A program made the position numbers and the translations under genes. Under the pieces are notes generated by a model. It worked only from the letters and a program-made list of their open reading frames with translations, did no database searches and was not told the DNA's origin. Shown piece by piece: positions 17,973-28,467 of a stretch of DNA of 64,000 bases (its first letter is position 1; every line of letters starts with the position of its first letter). This DNA comes from Planctomycetota bacterium. Its GTDB lineage: Bacteria > Planctomycetota > UBA1135 > UBA2386. The stretch is from assembly GCA_020848735.1 (NCBI GenBank), contig JADLHO010000118.1:1-64000 (forward strand), written 5' to 3'.

Positions 17973-19571
17973 ATGTGCCGTCGACCGCTCGTCCTCGTCC
18001 TCGCGCTGCTCGCCGTCCGCCTCGCCGCGCAGGACGCGTCCCACGACCTCGTGCTGCGCGGCGGCACCCTGATCGACGGCACGAACACGCCGCGGCGCGC
18101 CGCGGATCTCGCGATCGACGACGGCCGCATCACCGCGATCGTCGAACCCGGCGCACTCGACGGCGTCACCGCGACCCGCACGCTCGACGCGACCGGCCTC
18201 GTGATCGCGCCGGGCTTCATCGACACCCACGCGCATGCGGACCTCGAGGCGCTGCGGCGCCCGGACGCGCAGAACTTCGTCGCGATGGGCGTCACCACGA
18301 TCATCACGGGCAACTGCGGGGGCTCGGTCGACGACGTCGCGGATCACCTCGGCAAGCTCGAGGCGAACGGCATCGCGCTGAACTACGGGACCCTGATCGG
18401 CCACGGCACGGTTCGCGGCGCGGTGATGGGCACGGCCAACCGCGCGCCGAGCGACGCGGAGCTCGCGCGGATGAAGGAGCTCGTCGCCCGCGCGATGGCC
18501 GCGGGCGCGTTCGGGATCTCGACGGGCCTGATCTACGTGCCGGGCACCTACGCGAAGACCGACGAGCTCGTCGCGTTGAGCGAGGTCGTCGGCCGCCACG
18601 GCGGGCTCTACGCGTCGCACATGCGCAACGAGGGCGAGCACGTGCTCGACTCCGTGCGCGAGGCGCTCGAGATCGGTCGCCGCGCGGGGCTGCCGGTGCA
18701 TCTCTCGCACCTGAAGGTCAGCTTCAAGCCGAGCTGGGGCACCTCGCGCGCGCTCTGCGAGCTGCTCGAGTCGGCGCGCAAGGCGGGTGCGCGCGTCACG
18801 GGCGATCAGTACGTCTACACCGCGAGCAGCACGAGCCTCGACGTGCTCTTCCCGAGCGAGGCGCTCGCCATCGGACGCACGGCGTTCTGCGAGAAGCTCG
18901 GTGAGGACGACGCGTTCCGGCGCCGCATGACGGAGGCCCTGCTCGCGGACATGGCCCGCAACGGCTTCGGCGACCTGTCCTACGCGCAGATCGCGAGCGC
19001 GCCGGGGACCGACGGCGTCGCCGGGTTGCGCCTGCCGGCCGTCGCGAAGCAGCTCCTCGACGACGAGTCGATCGAGGGCCAGGCCAAGGCCGCGATCGAG
19101 CTGATGGTCCGCAGCCAGGGTCGCCGCGTCAGCATGTGCTACCACAAGATGTGCGAGGAGGACCTCGAGCGCATCCTGGCCCTGCCCTACGTCTCGATCG
19201 CGAGCGACGCCGGCATCCGCCTGCACAAGACCGCGGACAAGCCGCACCCGCGCGGCGCGGGCAACAACCCACGGGTGCTCGGCCGCTACGTGCGCGAGCG
19301 CGGGGTGATCCCGCTCGAGCTCGCCGTGCACAAGATGACGGCGCTGCCGGCGCAGGTCTTCGGTCTCGCCGAGCGGGGCCGCGTGGCCGTGGGGAGCCAT
19401 GCCGACCTCGTGGTCTTCGATGCGGCCACGGTCGCCGACACCGCCACCTACGACGAGCCGGTCTCGCCGCCGCGCGGCATCCCGTTCGTGCTGGTGAACG
19501 GCGTCCTCGTGATCGAGGACGGCAAGCAGACCGATGCCCGGCCGGGCAAGGTCCTGCGCCGCGTCCCGTGA
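17973..19571 (+). CDS. Exported N-acyl-D-amino-acid deacylase (D-aminoacylase family amidohydrolase)
   Basis: The start is the ATG at 17973, the first codon giving a clean signal peptide (PLVLVLALLAVRLAAQ); the track extends upstream. The 532-residue protein has the metal-dependent hydrolase layout. It has VLRGGTLIDGTNTPRRAADLAID at the N-terminal sandwich, the zinc pair in IDTHAHAD, a GNCGG loop with the conserved cysteine, GLIYVPGTYAKTDEL, SHMRNEGEH, HLSHLKVS and SDAGIR. These are the signatures of the D-aminoacylase/N-acyl-D-glutamate deacylase subgroup, which removes acyl groups from D-amino acids. Export suggests work on peptidoglycan-derived or environmental substrates in the periplasm. 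It appears to be a single-gene unit. Confidence 0.88.
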   Translation: MCRRPLVLVLALLAVRLAAQDASHDLVLRGGTLIDGTNTPRRAADLAIDDGRITAIVEPGALDGVTATRTLDATGLVIAPGFIDTHAHADLEALRRPDAQNFVAMGVTTIITGNCGGSVDDVADHLGKLEANGIALNYGTLIGHGTVRGAVMGTANRAPSDAELARMKELVARAMAAGAFGISTGLIYVPGTYAKTDELVALSEVVGRHGGLYASHMRNEGEHVLDSVREALEIGRRAGLPVHLSHLKVSFKPSWGTSRALCELLESARKAGARVTGDQYVYTASSTSLDVLFPSEALAIGRTAFCEKLGEDDAFRRRMTEALLADMARNGFGDLSYAQIASAPGTDGVAGLRLPAVAKQLLDDESIEGQAKAAIELMVRSQGRRVSMCYHKMCEEDLERILALPYVSIASDAGIRLHKTADKPHPRGAGNNPRVLGRYVRERGVIPLELAVHKMTALPAQVFGLAERGRVAVGSHADLVVFDAATVADTATYDEPVSPPRGIPFVLVNGVLVIEDGKQTDARPGKVLRRVP

Positions 19572-19672
19572 TCGGCGCGGCGGGCGCGTCGCCTCCGAGC
19601 TAGACTCTCCGCCCGAAACCGTCGCCCGCAGCGGAGCGACGAACCCTGGGCCGGGCGGCCCACGATTCTGCG

Positions 19673-20287
19673 ATGCAGCAGCCGAAGTGCACCCACTGCG
19701 GGAACGCGCGATGCAAGCACGGGGCGCCGGTCGTCCACGTGCTCGACGTCGCCGGCTGGGAGATCCACAAGCAGCAGTTCGTGTGCGAGGCCGTCGCGCA
19801 GCAGCTCGGCATCCTCGCGCCGAAGCAGGCGGGTCTCCCCTTCTCCGCCGAACTCCTCGAGAACCTGATCGGCGAGCTCAAGGGCGGTCATGCGCCCCAG
19901 GTGCCGGGAGCCGAGGCGCCCCGCACGCGGCCGAGCGAGACGATCTGTCCCGGCTGCCGGCTCACGCTCGGCGCCTTCAAGATGCGGGGCCGGGTCGGCT
20001 GCCCGCGCTGCTACGACACCTTCCGCGCGCACCTCGTGCCCCTGCTGGAGCGCGTCCACGACGCGACGGCCCACCGCGGTCGCTTCCCCGGGCGGCCTGC
20101 CAGGACGGCGCCCGACCCTGTCGATCTGACAGAGCTCCGCGAGCAGCTGCAGACCGCGATCGAGGAAGAGCGCTACGAACTCGCGGCCCGGCTGCGGGAC
20201 AAGCTGCGCAAGCTCGTCGGCGATCGCGACCCCCTCGGCCGCGAGCCGTTGCCGCCGCTGGACGAGCCCGGAGGCGCCGAGCCTTGA
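19673..20287 (+). CDS. mcsA: McsA, zinc-binding activator of protein-arginine kinase
   Basis: The 204-residue protein opens with a cysteine cluster CTHCGNARC, has a central CPGC and CPRC pair, and ends with a UVR motif (LREQLQTAIEEERYELAARL). That arrangement of zinc modules plus a C-terminal UvrB/UvrC-type helix pair is typical of McsA. McsA activates McsB and recruits substrates for ClpC in stress proteolysis. The middle segment KQAGLPFSAELLENLIGELKGG is like the linker in other non-Firmicute McsA proteins. Its TGA overlaps the TTG start of mcsB, indicating tight coupling. Confidence 0.88.
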   Translation: MQQPKCTHCGNARCKHGAPVVHVLDVAGWEIHKQQFVCEAVAQQLGILAPKQAGLPFSAELLENLIGELKGGHAPQVPGAEAPRTRPSETICPGCRLTLGAFKMRGRVGCPRCYDTFRAHLVPLLERVHDATAHRGRFPGRPARTAPDPVDLTELREQLQTAIEEERYELAARLRDKLRKLVGDRDPLGREPLPPLDEPGGAEP

Positions 20288-21360
20288 GCGAGCTGCCGAC
20301 GATCCCGTCCGACCTCTCGCTCGGGGAGTGGCTGCGGGGCACCGGTCCGGACGGCGACCTCGCGATCTGCACGCGGGTCCGCTTCGCGCGCAACCTGCTC
20401 GGCTACCGCTTCGCCAGCCTCCTCGACGCCGAGGAGTCGCGGGAGCTCAGCGCCTACCTGGTGCAGCAGGTCGGCCAGCTCGGTTTGCCCGAGCCGCTGC
20501 GGGTCGTCGAGCTCTCGACCTTGACCGAGCTCGAGCGCGAGGTCCTCGTCGAGCGGCACCTCATCAGCCGCGAACTCGCCGCCGCCGAGCGGCCGCGCGC
20601 CGCCGCGCACGACGACGCGGAACGCGTCGCGCTGATGTTCAACGAGGAGGATCACCTGCGGAGCCAGGTCTTCCGCTCCGGCTTCCAGGTCGACGAGGCC
20701 TACGCCGCCGCGGAGGATCTCGACGACCGCCTGATCTCGAGCCTGCCCGTCGCGTTCTCCGAGGAGTTCGGGTTCCTGACCTCCTGCCCGACCAACGTCG
20801 GCACCGGCCTGCGCCTCTCGGTGATGCTCCACCTGCCCGGACTGGTCTGGGCCGAGGACATGGAGAAGGCCGCCAACACCTGCCAGAAGATCCACCTCGC
20901 GGTGCGCGGGATGTACGGCGAGGGCAGCCGGGCGCTCGGCGACTTCTACCAGGTGAGCAATCAGGTCACGCTCGGCCGCAGCGAGACCTCGCTCGTCGAC
21001 GACGTGCGCGTCGCGGTGACCCAGCTCATCGCCTGGGAGCGCAAGGTGCGGGAGGCCCTGCTCGGCGGCGAGCGCCGGGCCCGGACCCTCGACCGGGTCT
21101 GGCGCGCGCTCGGCACGCTCCAGAGCGCGCGCATCCTCTCCACGGAGGAGTGCCTCAACGGGCTCTCGGCGGTGCGCTTCGGGGTGCAGCAGGGCCTGAT
21201 CGCCGACCTCCGCGCGGCCGACCTGAACCGCCTGCTCCTGCTGACCCAGCCCGCCCACCTGCAACGGCTGCACGGCGCCCCCCTCGACGCGGCCGAACGC
21301 GACACCCTGCGCGCGACGCTGGTCCGCTCGGTCCTCGCCGGCCGAGGGCAGGGTGCCTGA
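20284..21360 (+). CDS. mcsB: McsB protein-arginine kinase
   Basis: The start is taken as TTG at 20284 (MSELPTIPSDLSLGEWLRG), overlapping mcsA by four bases; the track's frame runs on upstream. The 358-residue enzyme belongs to the guanidino kinase family. It has the ATP-site arginine region CTRVRFARNLLGYRF, the central NEEDH, the catalytic-cysteine motif TSCPTNVGTGLR, and late VSNQVTLGRSE. McsB phosphorylates arginines on damaged proteins or regulators; the mark sends them to ClpCP. The neighbour ClpC supports this. No ctsR repressor gene is present in the window, unlike the Bacillus operon. Confidence 0.92.
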   Translation: MSELPTIPSDLSLGEWLRGTGPDGDLAICTRVRFARNLLGYRFASLLDAEESRELSAYLVQQVGQLGLPEPLRVVELSTLTELEREVLVERHLISRELAAAERPRAAAHDDAERVALMFNEEDHLRSQVFRSGFQVDEAYAAAEDLDDRLISSLPVAFSEEFGFLTSCPTNVGTGLRLSVMLHLPGLVWAEDMEKAANTCQKIHLAVRGMYGEGSRALGDFYQVSNQVTLGRSETSLVDDVRVAVTQLIAWERKVREALLGGERRARTLDRVWRALGTLQSARILSTEECLNGLSAVRFGVQQGLIADLRAADLNRLLLLTQPAHLQRLHGAPLDAAERDTLRATLVRSVLAGRGQGA

Positions 21361-21742
21361 GCGCCGCCGCGGGAGCTTCCCGTCCTGGATCGGAGAAGCT
21401 CGCGTGACGCGGAGCCCAGAGCGTCGTAGGAACGGGACTTGCTGAAACCGGGCGCCCCGACGAGGACGATGGTTCCACGCGCGGCGTCATGCTGCCGCCG
21501 CCTCTGGTCGACAAGGACCAGGGACCGGCAGCGGATGCCCACGGACCGAACCCAGACTCGTCGAGACCAAGCCCCGGGAACCCGAGCCCAGACGGTTCGG
21601 GCCCCGGCAGCCCATCTCTCTCGAGACGTGCCCGGCCTGAGTGCAGGCCGGTTCGAGCCAACGCAGACCACGCCCCCCGGAACCGGGAGAACCCAAACGC
21701 TCGCATGAGCCTCCCGGCTCTCGCCACACCAAGGACTCGGGA
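21361..21742. other. Gap of 382 bp before clpC; no gene supported, one hairpin
   Basis: No frame here looks coding: the ORFs offered have poor codon patterns. The stretch is rich in CCGGGAACCC/CCGAACCCAG-like runs. The one structure I see is a perfect 7-bp hairpin, CCGGCCT-gagtgc-AGGCCGG (21632-21651), about 90 bp upstream of the clpC start and without a following T run. This is probably the 5' leader and promoter region of clpC. No CtsR-type direct heptad operator was recognised. Confidence 0.5.
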
Positions 21743-24283
<2,541 letters not shown>

Positions 24284-24323
24284 CGCGCGGGTGACCGCGG
24301 CGGCGGGTTCCACACCCCGCCGC

Positions 24324-25397
24324 ATGGATCCCTACCTGATGCTGGCCCTCGCCGAAGGCGTGGGCCAGGGCCTCGTCCCAGCGCTGCTCGACCCGCGCCT
24401 CGATCCCCGCGCGGCGCTCGCACGACCGCCCGCCGGCCTGCCGCAGGCGGCACTCCGCCGCCTCCAGGCCACAGATCTCGAGCAGCGCGCGCGGCGCGTG
24501 CGCGCCGACGCGGAGCGGCACGGGCTCGCGTTGCTGACCCCGGACTCGCCCGCGTTCCCCGAGCGGATGAGGGCGATGCCGCTGCGCCCGCTCGCGCTCT
24601 TCGCGCGCGGCAATCCGGCGGCCGCCGCCGCGGGCGCGCGCGCGATCGCGGTCGTCGGCTCCCGTTCCCCCACACCCTATGGGCTCGCGGCGACGCGCGA
24701 CTTCACGACGGCGCTGGCCCGGGCCGGCTTCGTCATCTGGAGTGGTCTCGCGTTCGGCATCGACGCCGCGGCACACGAGGCGGCGCTCGACGCGCGGGCG
24801 ATCTCGGTCGCGGTGCAGGCCGGTGGGCTCGACGAGATCCAGCCGCCGGCCCACAGCCCGCTCGCCCGGCGGATCGTAGCCCACGAGGGTCTGCTGCTGA
24901 CCGAGGCCCCCTGCGGACTGCGACCGCTGCGCGGGCACTTCCCGCGACGCAATCGACTGATCGCCGCCGGTGCGGAGGCCGTGCTCGTCGTCGAGGCCGG
25001 CGAGCGCTCCGGAGCGCTGCACACCGCACACCACGCCGCCGATCTCGGCCGCGCGGTCTTCGCCGTGCCGGGCCCCTACACGAGCCCGCGCAGCCGCGGC
25101 TGCCATCGACTGATCGCCGAGGGCGCGACGATCGCGAACGACCCGATCACCTTGCTCCGCGCGCTCGCCGTCGATGCCGCGCTCGCGGGTCGGCCCGACG
25201 GAGCCGGGCTCGAGCTGCAGGCGGACGCGGTGGCGATCCTCGCACAGCTCCGCTCCGGACCGCGGCCCTTCGACCTCGTCCTCCGCGAGAGCGGACTCGA
25301 GCGCGCGCGCTTCCTCGACGTGCTGCTCGAACTCGTCGACCGCGGTGCCGTGCAACGCCTGCGCGGGGATCTCCTCGCGCTCGGATCGCCGGTCTGA
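24324..25397 (+). CDS. dprA: DprA/Smf DNA-processing protein
   Basis: The ATG at 24324 gives 357 residues; the GTG at 24291 is an alternative start. The central Rossmann-like DprA fold is clear: VVGSRSPTPYGLAATRDF, SGLAFGIDAAAHEAAL, LTEAPCG, FPRRNRLIAAGAEAVLVVEAG and FAVPGPYTSPRSRG. A small winged-helix-like C-terminus (LELQADAVAILAQL to RGDLLALGSPV) and an N-terminal helical region complete the usual architecture. DprA loads RecA onto incoming single-stranded DNA during natural transformation. It is the only competence-related gene in the window. It follows clpC by 40 bp on the same strand and may be read through from it. Confidence 0.93.
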   Translation: MDPYLMLALAEGVGQGLVPALLDPRLDPRAALARPPAGLPQAALRRLQATDLEQRARRVRADAERHGLALLTPDSPAFPERMRAMPLRPLALFARGNPAAAAAGARAIAVVGSRSPTPYGLAATRDFTTALARAGFVIWSGLAFGIDAAAHEAALDARAISVAVQAGGLDEIQPPAHSPLARRIVAHEGLLLTEAPCGLRPLRGHFPRRNRLIAAGAEAVLVVEAGERSGALHTAHHAADLGRAVFAVPGPYTSPRSRGCHRLIAEGATIANDPITLLRALAVDAALAGRPDGAGLELQADAVAILAQLRSGPRPFDLVLRESGLERARFLDVLLELVDRGAVQRLRGDLLALGSPV

Positions 25398-25449
25398 GCG
25401 CGGGCGAACCGGGCGGCGGAACGCGCGCCGCTCCCTCGGGACCCGTCGA

Positions 25450-25644
25450 TCAGGGCAGGAACACGGCCTGCAGGAGCCACATCGTGAGCACGATGGCGAC
25501 GGTCCACGCGACGAGCTTGACCGTCTTGCGCGCGGCGAGCTTGAGCACGCCGCTCGCGTCCTCGGCCTGCGACGCGACGTAGACCGTCATGACGAGCAAC
25601 GCGATCGGGACGAAGAGCAGCAGGTGCGCGAGCGGCGTCCTCAT
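25450..25644 (-). CDS. Small two-helix membrane protein
   Basis: The 64-residue product has hydrophobic segments LAHLLLFVPIALLVMTVYVAS and LVAWTVAIVLTMWLLQAVFL joined by a short polar, basic loop (AARKTVK). No conserved family is recognised. Its ATG at 25644 overlaps the stop of the upstream membrane-protein gene, so the two are almost certainly co-translated, and the pair may form a complex. It converges on dprA with a gap of about 50 bp. Confidence 0.7.
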   Translation of the reverse strand: MRTPLAHLLLFVPIALLVMTVYVASQAEDASGVLKLAARKTVKLVAWTVAIVLTMWLLQAVFLP

Positions 25645-26450
25645 GCCGAGGCCTCCGGCGCCCCTGCGCTCACCGGCTCCTCGGCCGCGGCGTCCCGCTC
25701 GGCGACCGTCCAGGCGTCGGTCATCACCATCGCGTTCATCAGGCCGGCGACCGTGCAGAGGATCACGCCGAGGTCGAACATCGGCGGGTACTCGAGCATC
25801 TTCTGGGGGCCGGTCCAGAGCGCGGCGAACGCGACACCCCCGCCGAAGATCGACTGCCCCGCCCACCAGAAGGGCATCTGCGCGCGGTCGCAGGAATGTC
25901 CGCCGCCGAACACGATTCCGAGCGCGAAGGTGAGGATCACGACCACGCCGAGGAGGACGCCCTTGCTGCGTTGACCCGCGACGACGTGACCGGCGCCCGG
26001 CAGCACCCAGCTCATCGCGGCCGCCGCCGACGGCGCGATGCGACCGAGTCGCGCGCCACCGGCGAGCCAGTGGGCATCCGCCGCCCAGAACGCGGCGCAG
26101 AACCCGGAGGCCCCCGTCGCGAGCATCGCGAGGTGTTCGCCGGGTCGCGGCAGCAAGATGTGCCGCAGGGCCTCGGGGCTGTCCGCACCGCGCAGCAAGG
26201 CCGCGACCGACGTGCAGCCGAAGTTCACGAACTCGGGCTGCAGCAGCACCGGGAACCAGCGCATCCAGCCCTGGGCCGGCACCGCGGAGAGGTGCCAGAG
26301 GCGGTCCTGCAGCAGGGCGTAGCCGAGCGCGAAGAGCCCGCAGACGGACGCGAACGCGAGGATCGCGCGCACCGGTCGCCCCACGAGGAGGTGGGCCAGG
26401 CCGGGCACGCCGAAGCTCAGGATTGCGGCAACTCCAGGGCGCAGCGCCAT
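25641..26450 (-). CDS. Polytopic membrane protein, DUF6677-like
   Basis: The start is taken at the ATG at 26450 (MALRPGVAAILSFGVPGLAHLLVG), giving 269 residues. There are about six hydrophobic segments, with two copies of a P-G-x-G/A-H-x-x-x-G element: FGVPGLAHLLVGRPVRAI near the N-terminus and VLPGAGHVVAGQRSKGVLLG in the middle. This duplicated motif occurs in a family of planctomycete membrane proteins (DUF6677-like) and in TM2/DUF5683-type proteins. The soluble parts include HSCDRAQMPFWW. No enzymatic motif is visible. It is translationally coupled to the two-helix protein downstream. Confidence 0.7.
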   Translation of the reverse strand: MALRPGVAAILSFGVPGLAHLLVGRPVRAILAFASVCGLFALGYALLQDRLWHLSAVPAQGWMRWFPVLLQPEFVNFGCTSVAALLRGADSPEALRHILLPRPGEHLAMLATGASGFCAAFWAADAHWLAGGARLGRIAPSAAAAMSWVLPGAGHVVAGQRSKGVLLGVVVILTFALGIVFGGGHSCDRAQMPFWWAGQSIFGGGVAFAALWTGPQKMLEYPPMFDLGVILCTVAGLMNAMVMTDAWTVAERDAAAEEPVSAGAPEASA

Positions 26451-26560
26451 CGGAGCGCGGAACCTTAGCCACGGACCTCCGCCGCGGAAGGGGAAAGCCG
26501 CGCGCCGGCGGCGGCACGTCGCGCTGGCCGTGTGCGCGCGGCTCGCCACAATCGGCGTCG

Positions 26561-28075
26561 ATGACCGTCTTCCTCGGCCTCGATGTCGGAACCCAGGGCG
26601 TGAAGGCGTTGCTCCTCGAGACCGGCCACGGCGTGGTCGGCACCGCGAGCCGCCCCCTGTCGACGATCGGCGGATTGCCGCCCGGACACAGCGAACAGCG
26701 ACCCTCGGACTGGCTCGACGCCGTGCGCGGTGCACTCGCGGACCTGCGTGCCCAGCAACGCGCGCGCTTCGAGCGCGTCACGGCGCTCGCGGTCTCGGGG
26801 CAACAGCACGGCCTCGTCGCGCTCGATGCCCACGATCGGGTGCTGCGGCCCGCGATGCTCTGGAACGACGTGCGCTGCGCGACCGAGTGCTCCGAGATCC
26901 TCGCCGCGCTCGGCGGGCGGGACCGCGCCTTCGCGCGCCTCGGCCTGGCCGCGCTGCCGCCGGGTTTCACCGCGGGCAAGGTGCGCTGGCTCTTCCGCCA
27001 CGAGCCCGAGCACTACGCGAAGCTCGCGCGCGTCCTGCTCCCGCACGACTACGTCAACCTCTGGCTCACCGGCGAGTTCGTCGCCGAGGCGGGCGACGCA
27101 TCGGGCACGGGTTGGTTCGACGTGCGTGCGCGGCAGGCGGACGAGCTCGCGTGCGAGGCCTGCGCGCCCGGCCTGTTCGGGAAGCTCGCACCACTGCGGG
27201 CAGCGGGCACGCCGGCCGGAACGCTGCGCGACGCGATCGCCGCGGAGCTCGGTCTGCCGCAGGGCGCGCTCGTCGCGTTGGGCGGCGGCGACAACATGAT
27301 GGCGGCGATCGGCGCAGGAGCCGTCGAACCCGGCATCGCGACGCTGAGCCTCGGCACCTCGGGGACGGTCTTCGCCGCCGCGTCGCAGCCGGTCTGCGAT
27401 CCGGCCGGCGAGATCGCGCCCTTCTGCGACAGCGCGGGCGGCTGGCTGCCCCTCGGTTGCACGATGAACGCGACGGTCGCGACCGAGACGGCACGCGCGC
27501 TCTTCGGACTCGACCTCGCGCAGTTCGACGCCGCGGTCCGCAGCGTGCCCGACGGCGCGGACGGCGTGCTCTGCCTCCCCTACTTCACCGGCGAGCGCAG
27601 CCCCGACCTGCCGACGGCGACCGGGGCCTTCGTCGGCCTCACGCCGCGCACGAGCACGGCACCGCACCTGGCCCGCGCCGCGATGGAAGGCGCGAGCTAC
27701 GCCCTGATCCGCCTGCTCGATCGCCTCCGCGAGCTCGGTCTGCCGCTGCGCGAGCTGCGGCTCACGGGCGGGGGCAGCAAGAGCCGGGTCTGGTGCGGCG
27801 TGATCGCCGCGGCGAGCGGCCTGCCGACCTTGACGGGCGTGCACCCGGATGCGGCCGCGGTCGGCGCCGCGGTCCAGGCGGCCTGGACGGCGGCACGCGT
27901 CGCCGGTGCGCCGGAGTTCGGACTCGCGGCGTGCCGGGCGCGCTTCTTCCTCGACCGCGAACTCGAACGCCTGCCGACGGACGCCACCGCGATCGCCCGC
28001 CACGCCGCGCAACGGCGACGCTGGCAGTCGTTCCTCGAGGCCCTCGCACCGCGCTACGCGGCACTCGCCCCATGA
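26561..28075 (+). CDS. xylB: FGGY-family carbohydrate kinase, xylulokinase-like
   Basis: The ATG at 26561 gives 504 residues with the ASKHA fold. Phosphate-1 is FLGLDVGTQGVKALLLE; the substrate loop is SGQQHGLVALD and the motif RPAMLWNDVR. Other sites are the catalytic aspartate region GGGDNMMAAIG, the glycine-rich LSLGTSGTVFAA, and the C-terminal FGGY signature LTGGGSKSRVWCGVIAAA. The W-x-D-x-R and GQ-H-G patterns favour xylulokinase over glycerol kinase. It would make xylulose-5-phosphate for the pentose phosphate pathway. No isomerase or sugar transporter neighbours it, so the substrate is by motif only. It overlaps the following DUF423 gene by four bases. Confidence 0.85.
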   Translation: MTVFLGLDVGTQGVKALLLETGHGVVGTASRPLSTIGGLPPGHSEQRPSDWLDAVRGALADLRAQQRARFERVTALAVSGQQHGLVALDAHDRVLRPAMLWNDVRCATECSEILAALGGRDRAFARLGLAALPPGFTAGKVRWLFRHEPEHYAKLARVLLPHDYVNLWLTGEFVAEAGDASGTGWFDVRARQADELACEACAPGLFGKLAPLRAAGTPAGTLRDAIAAELGLPQGALVALGGGDNMMAAIGAGAVEPGIATLSLGTSGTVFAAASQPVCDPAGEIAPFCDSAGGWLPLGCTMNATVATETARALFGLDLAQFDAAVRSVPDGADGVLCLPYFTGERSPDLPTATGAFVGLTPRTSTAPHLARAAMEGASYALIRLLDRLRELGLPLRELRLTGGGSKSRVWCGVIAAASGLPTLTGVHPDAAAVGAAVQAAWTAARVAGAPEFGLAACRARFFLDRELERLPTDATAIARHAAQRRRWQSFLEALAPRYAALAP

Positions 28076-28455
28076 ACCGGAATCAGCTCCTGCGCGTCGG
28101 TGCCACGCTCGCCGCACTCGGTGTCGCCGCCGGCGCCTTCGGTGCCCACGGCCTGCGCGAGGTCCTCGCGGCGAAGGACCTCGAGACCTGGGAGACCGCC
28201 GCGCGTTACCTGCTCCTGCACGCCGTCGGTCTGGTCGCGATCGCAGCCCTGCCGCAGGGCACCCGCCGCGCCGGACTCGCGGCGGCGCTCCTCCTCGCGG
28301 GGACGCTCGTGTTCTCGGGCACGCTCTTCGTGCTCGTGCTCGCGGATCTGCGCTGGCTCGGCGCGATCACACCGATCGGCGGTGTGCTGATGATCGGCGG
28401 CTGGGTCGTGCTGGCTTCGGCCGCCCTCCCGCCGCGGGATGCACCCGCGGCGTGA
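28072..28455 (+). CDS. DUF423 membrane protein
   Basis: The 127-residue protein has four hydrophobic helices and the typical DUF423 features: an N-terminal GVAAGAFGAHGL, the ETAARYLLLHAVGLVAIAAL helix, and a late ITPIGGVLMIGGWVVL. The family is widespread in bacteria without a defined function. It starts by ATGA overlap with the kinase gene upstream. The DUF423 match is strong; its link to sugar kinase activity is only positional. Confidence 0.9.
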   Translation: MNRNQLLRVGATLAALGVAAGAFGAHGLREVLAAKDLETWETAARYLLLHAVGLVAIAALPQGTRRAGLAAALLLAGTLVFSGTLFVLVLADLRWLGAITPIGGVLMIGGWVVLASAALPPRDAPAA

Positions 28456-28467
28456 GGCGGCGCGCAG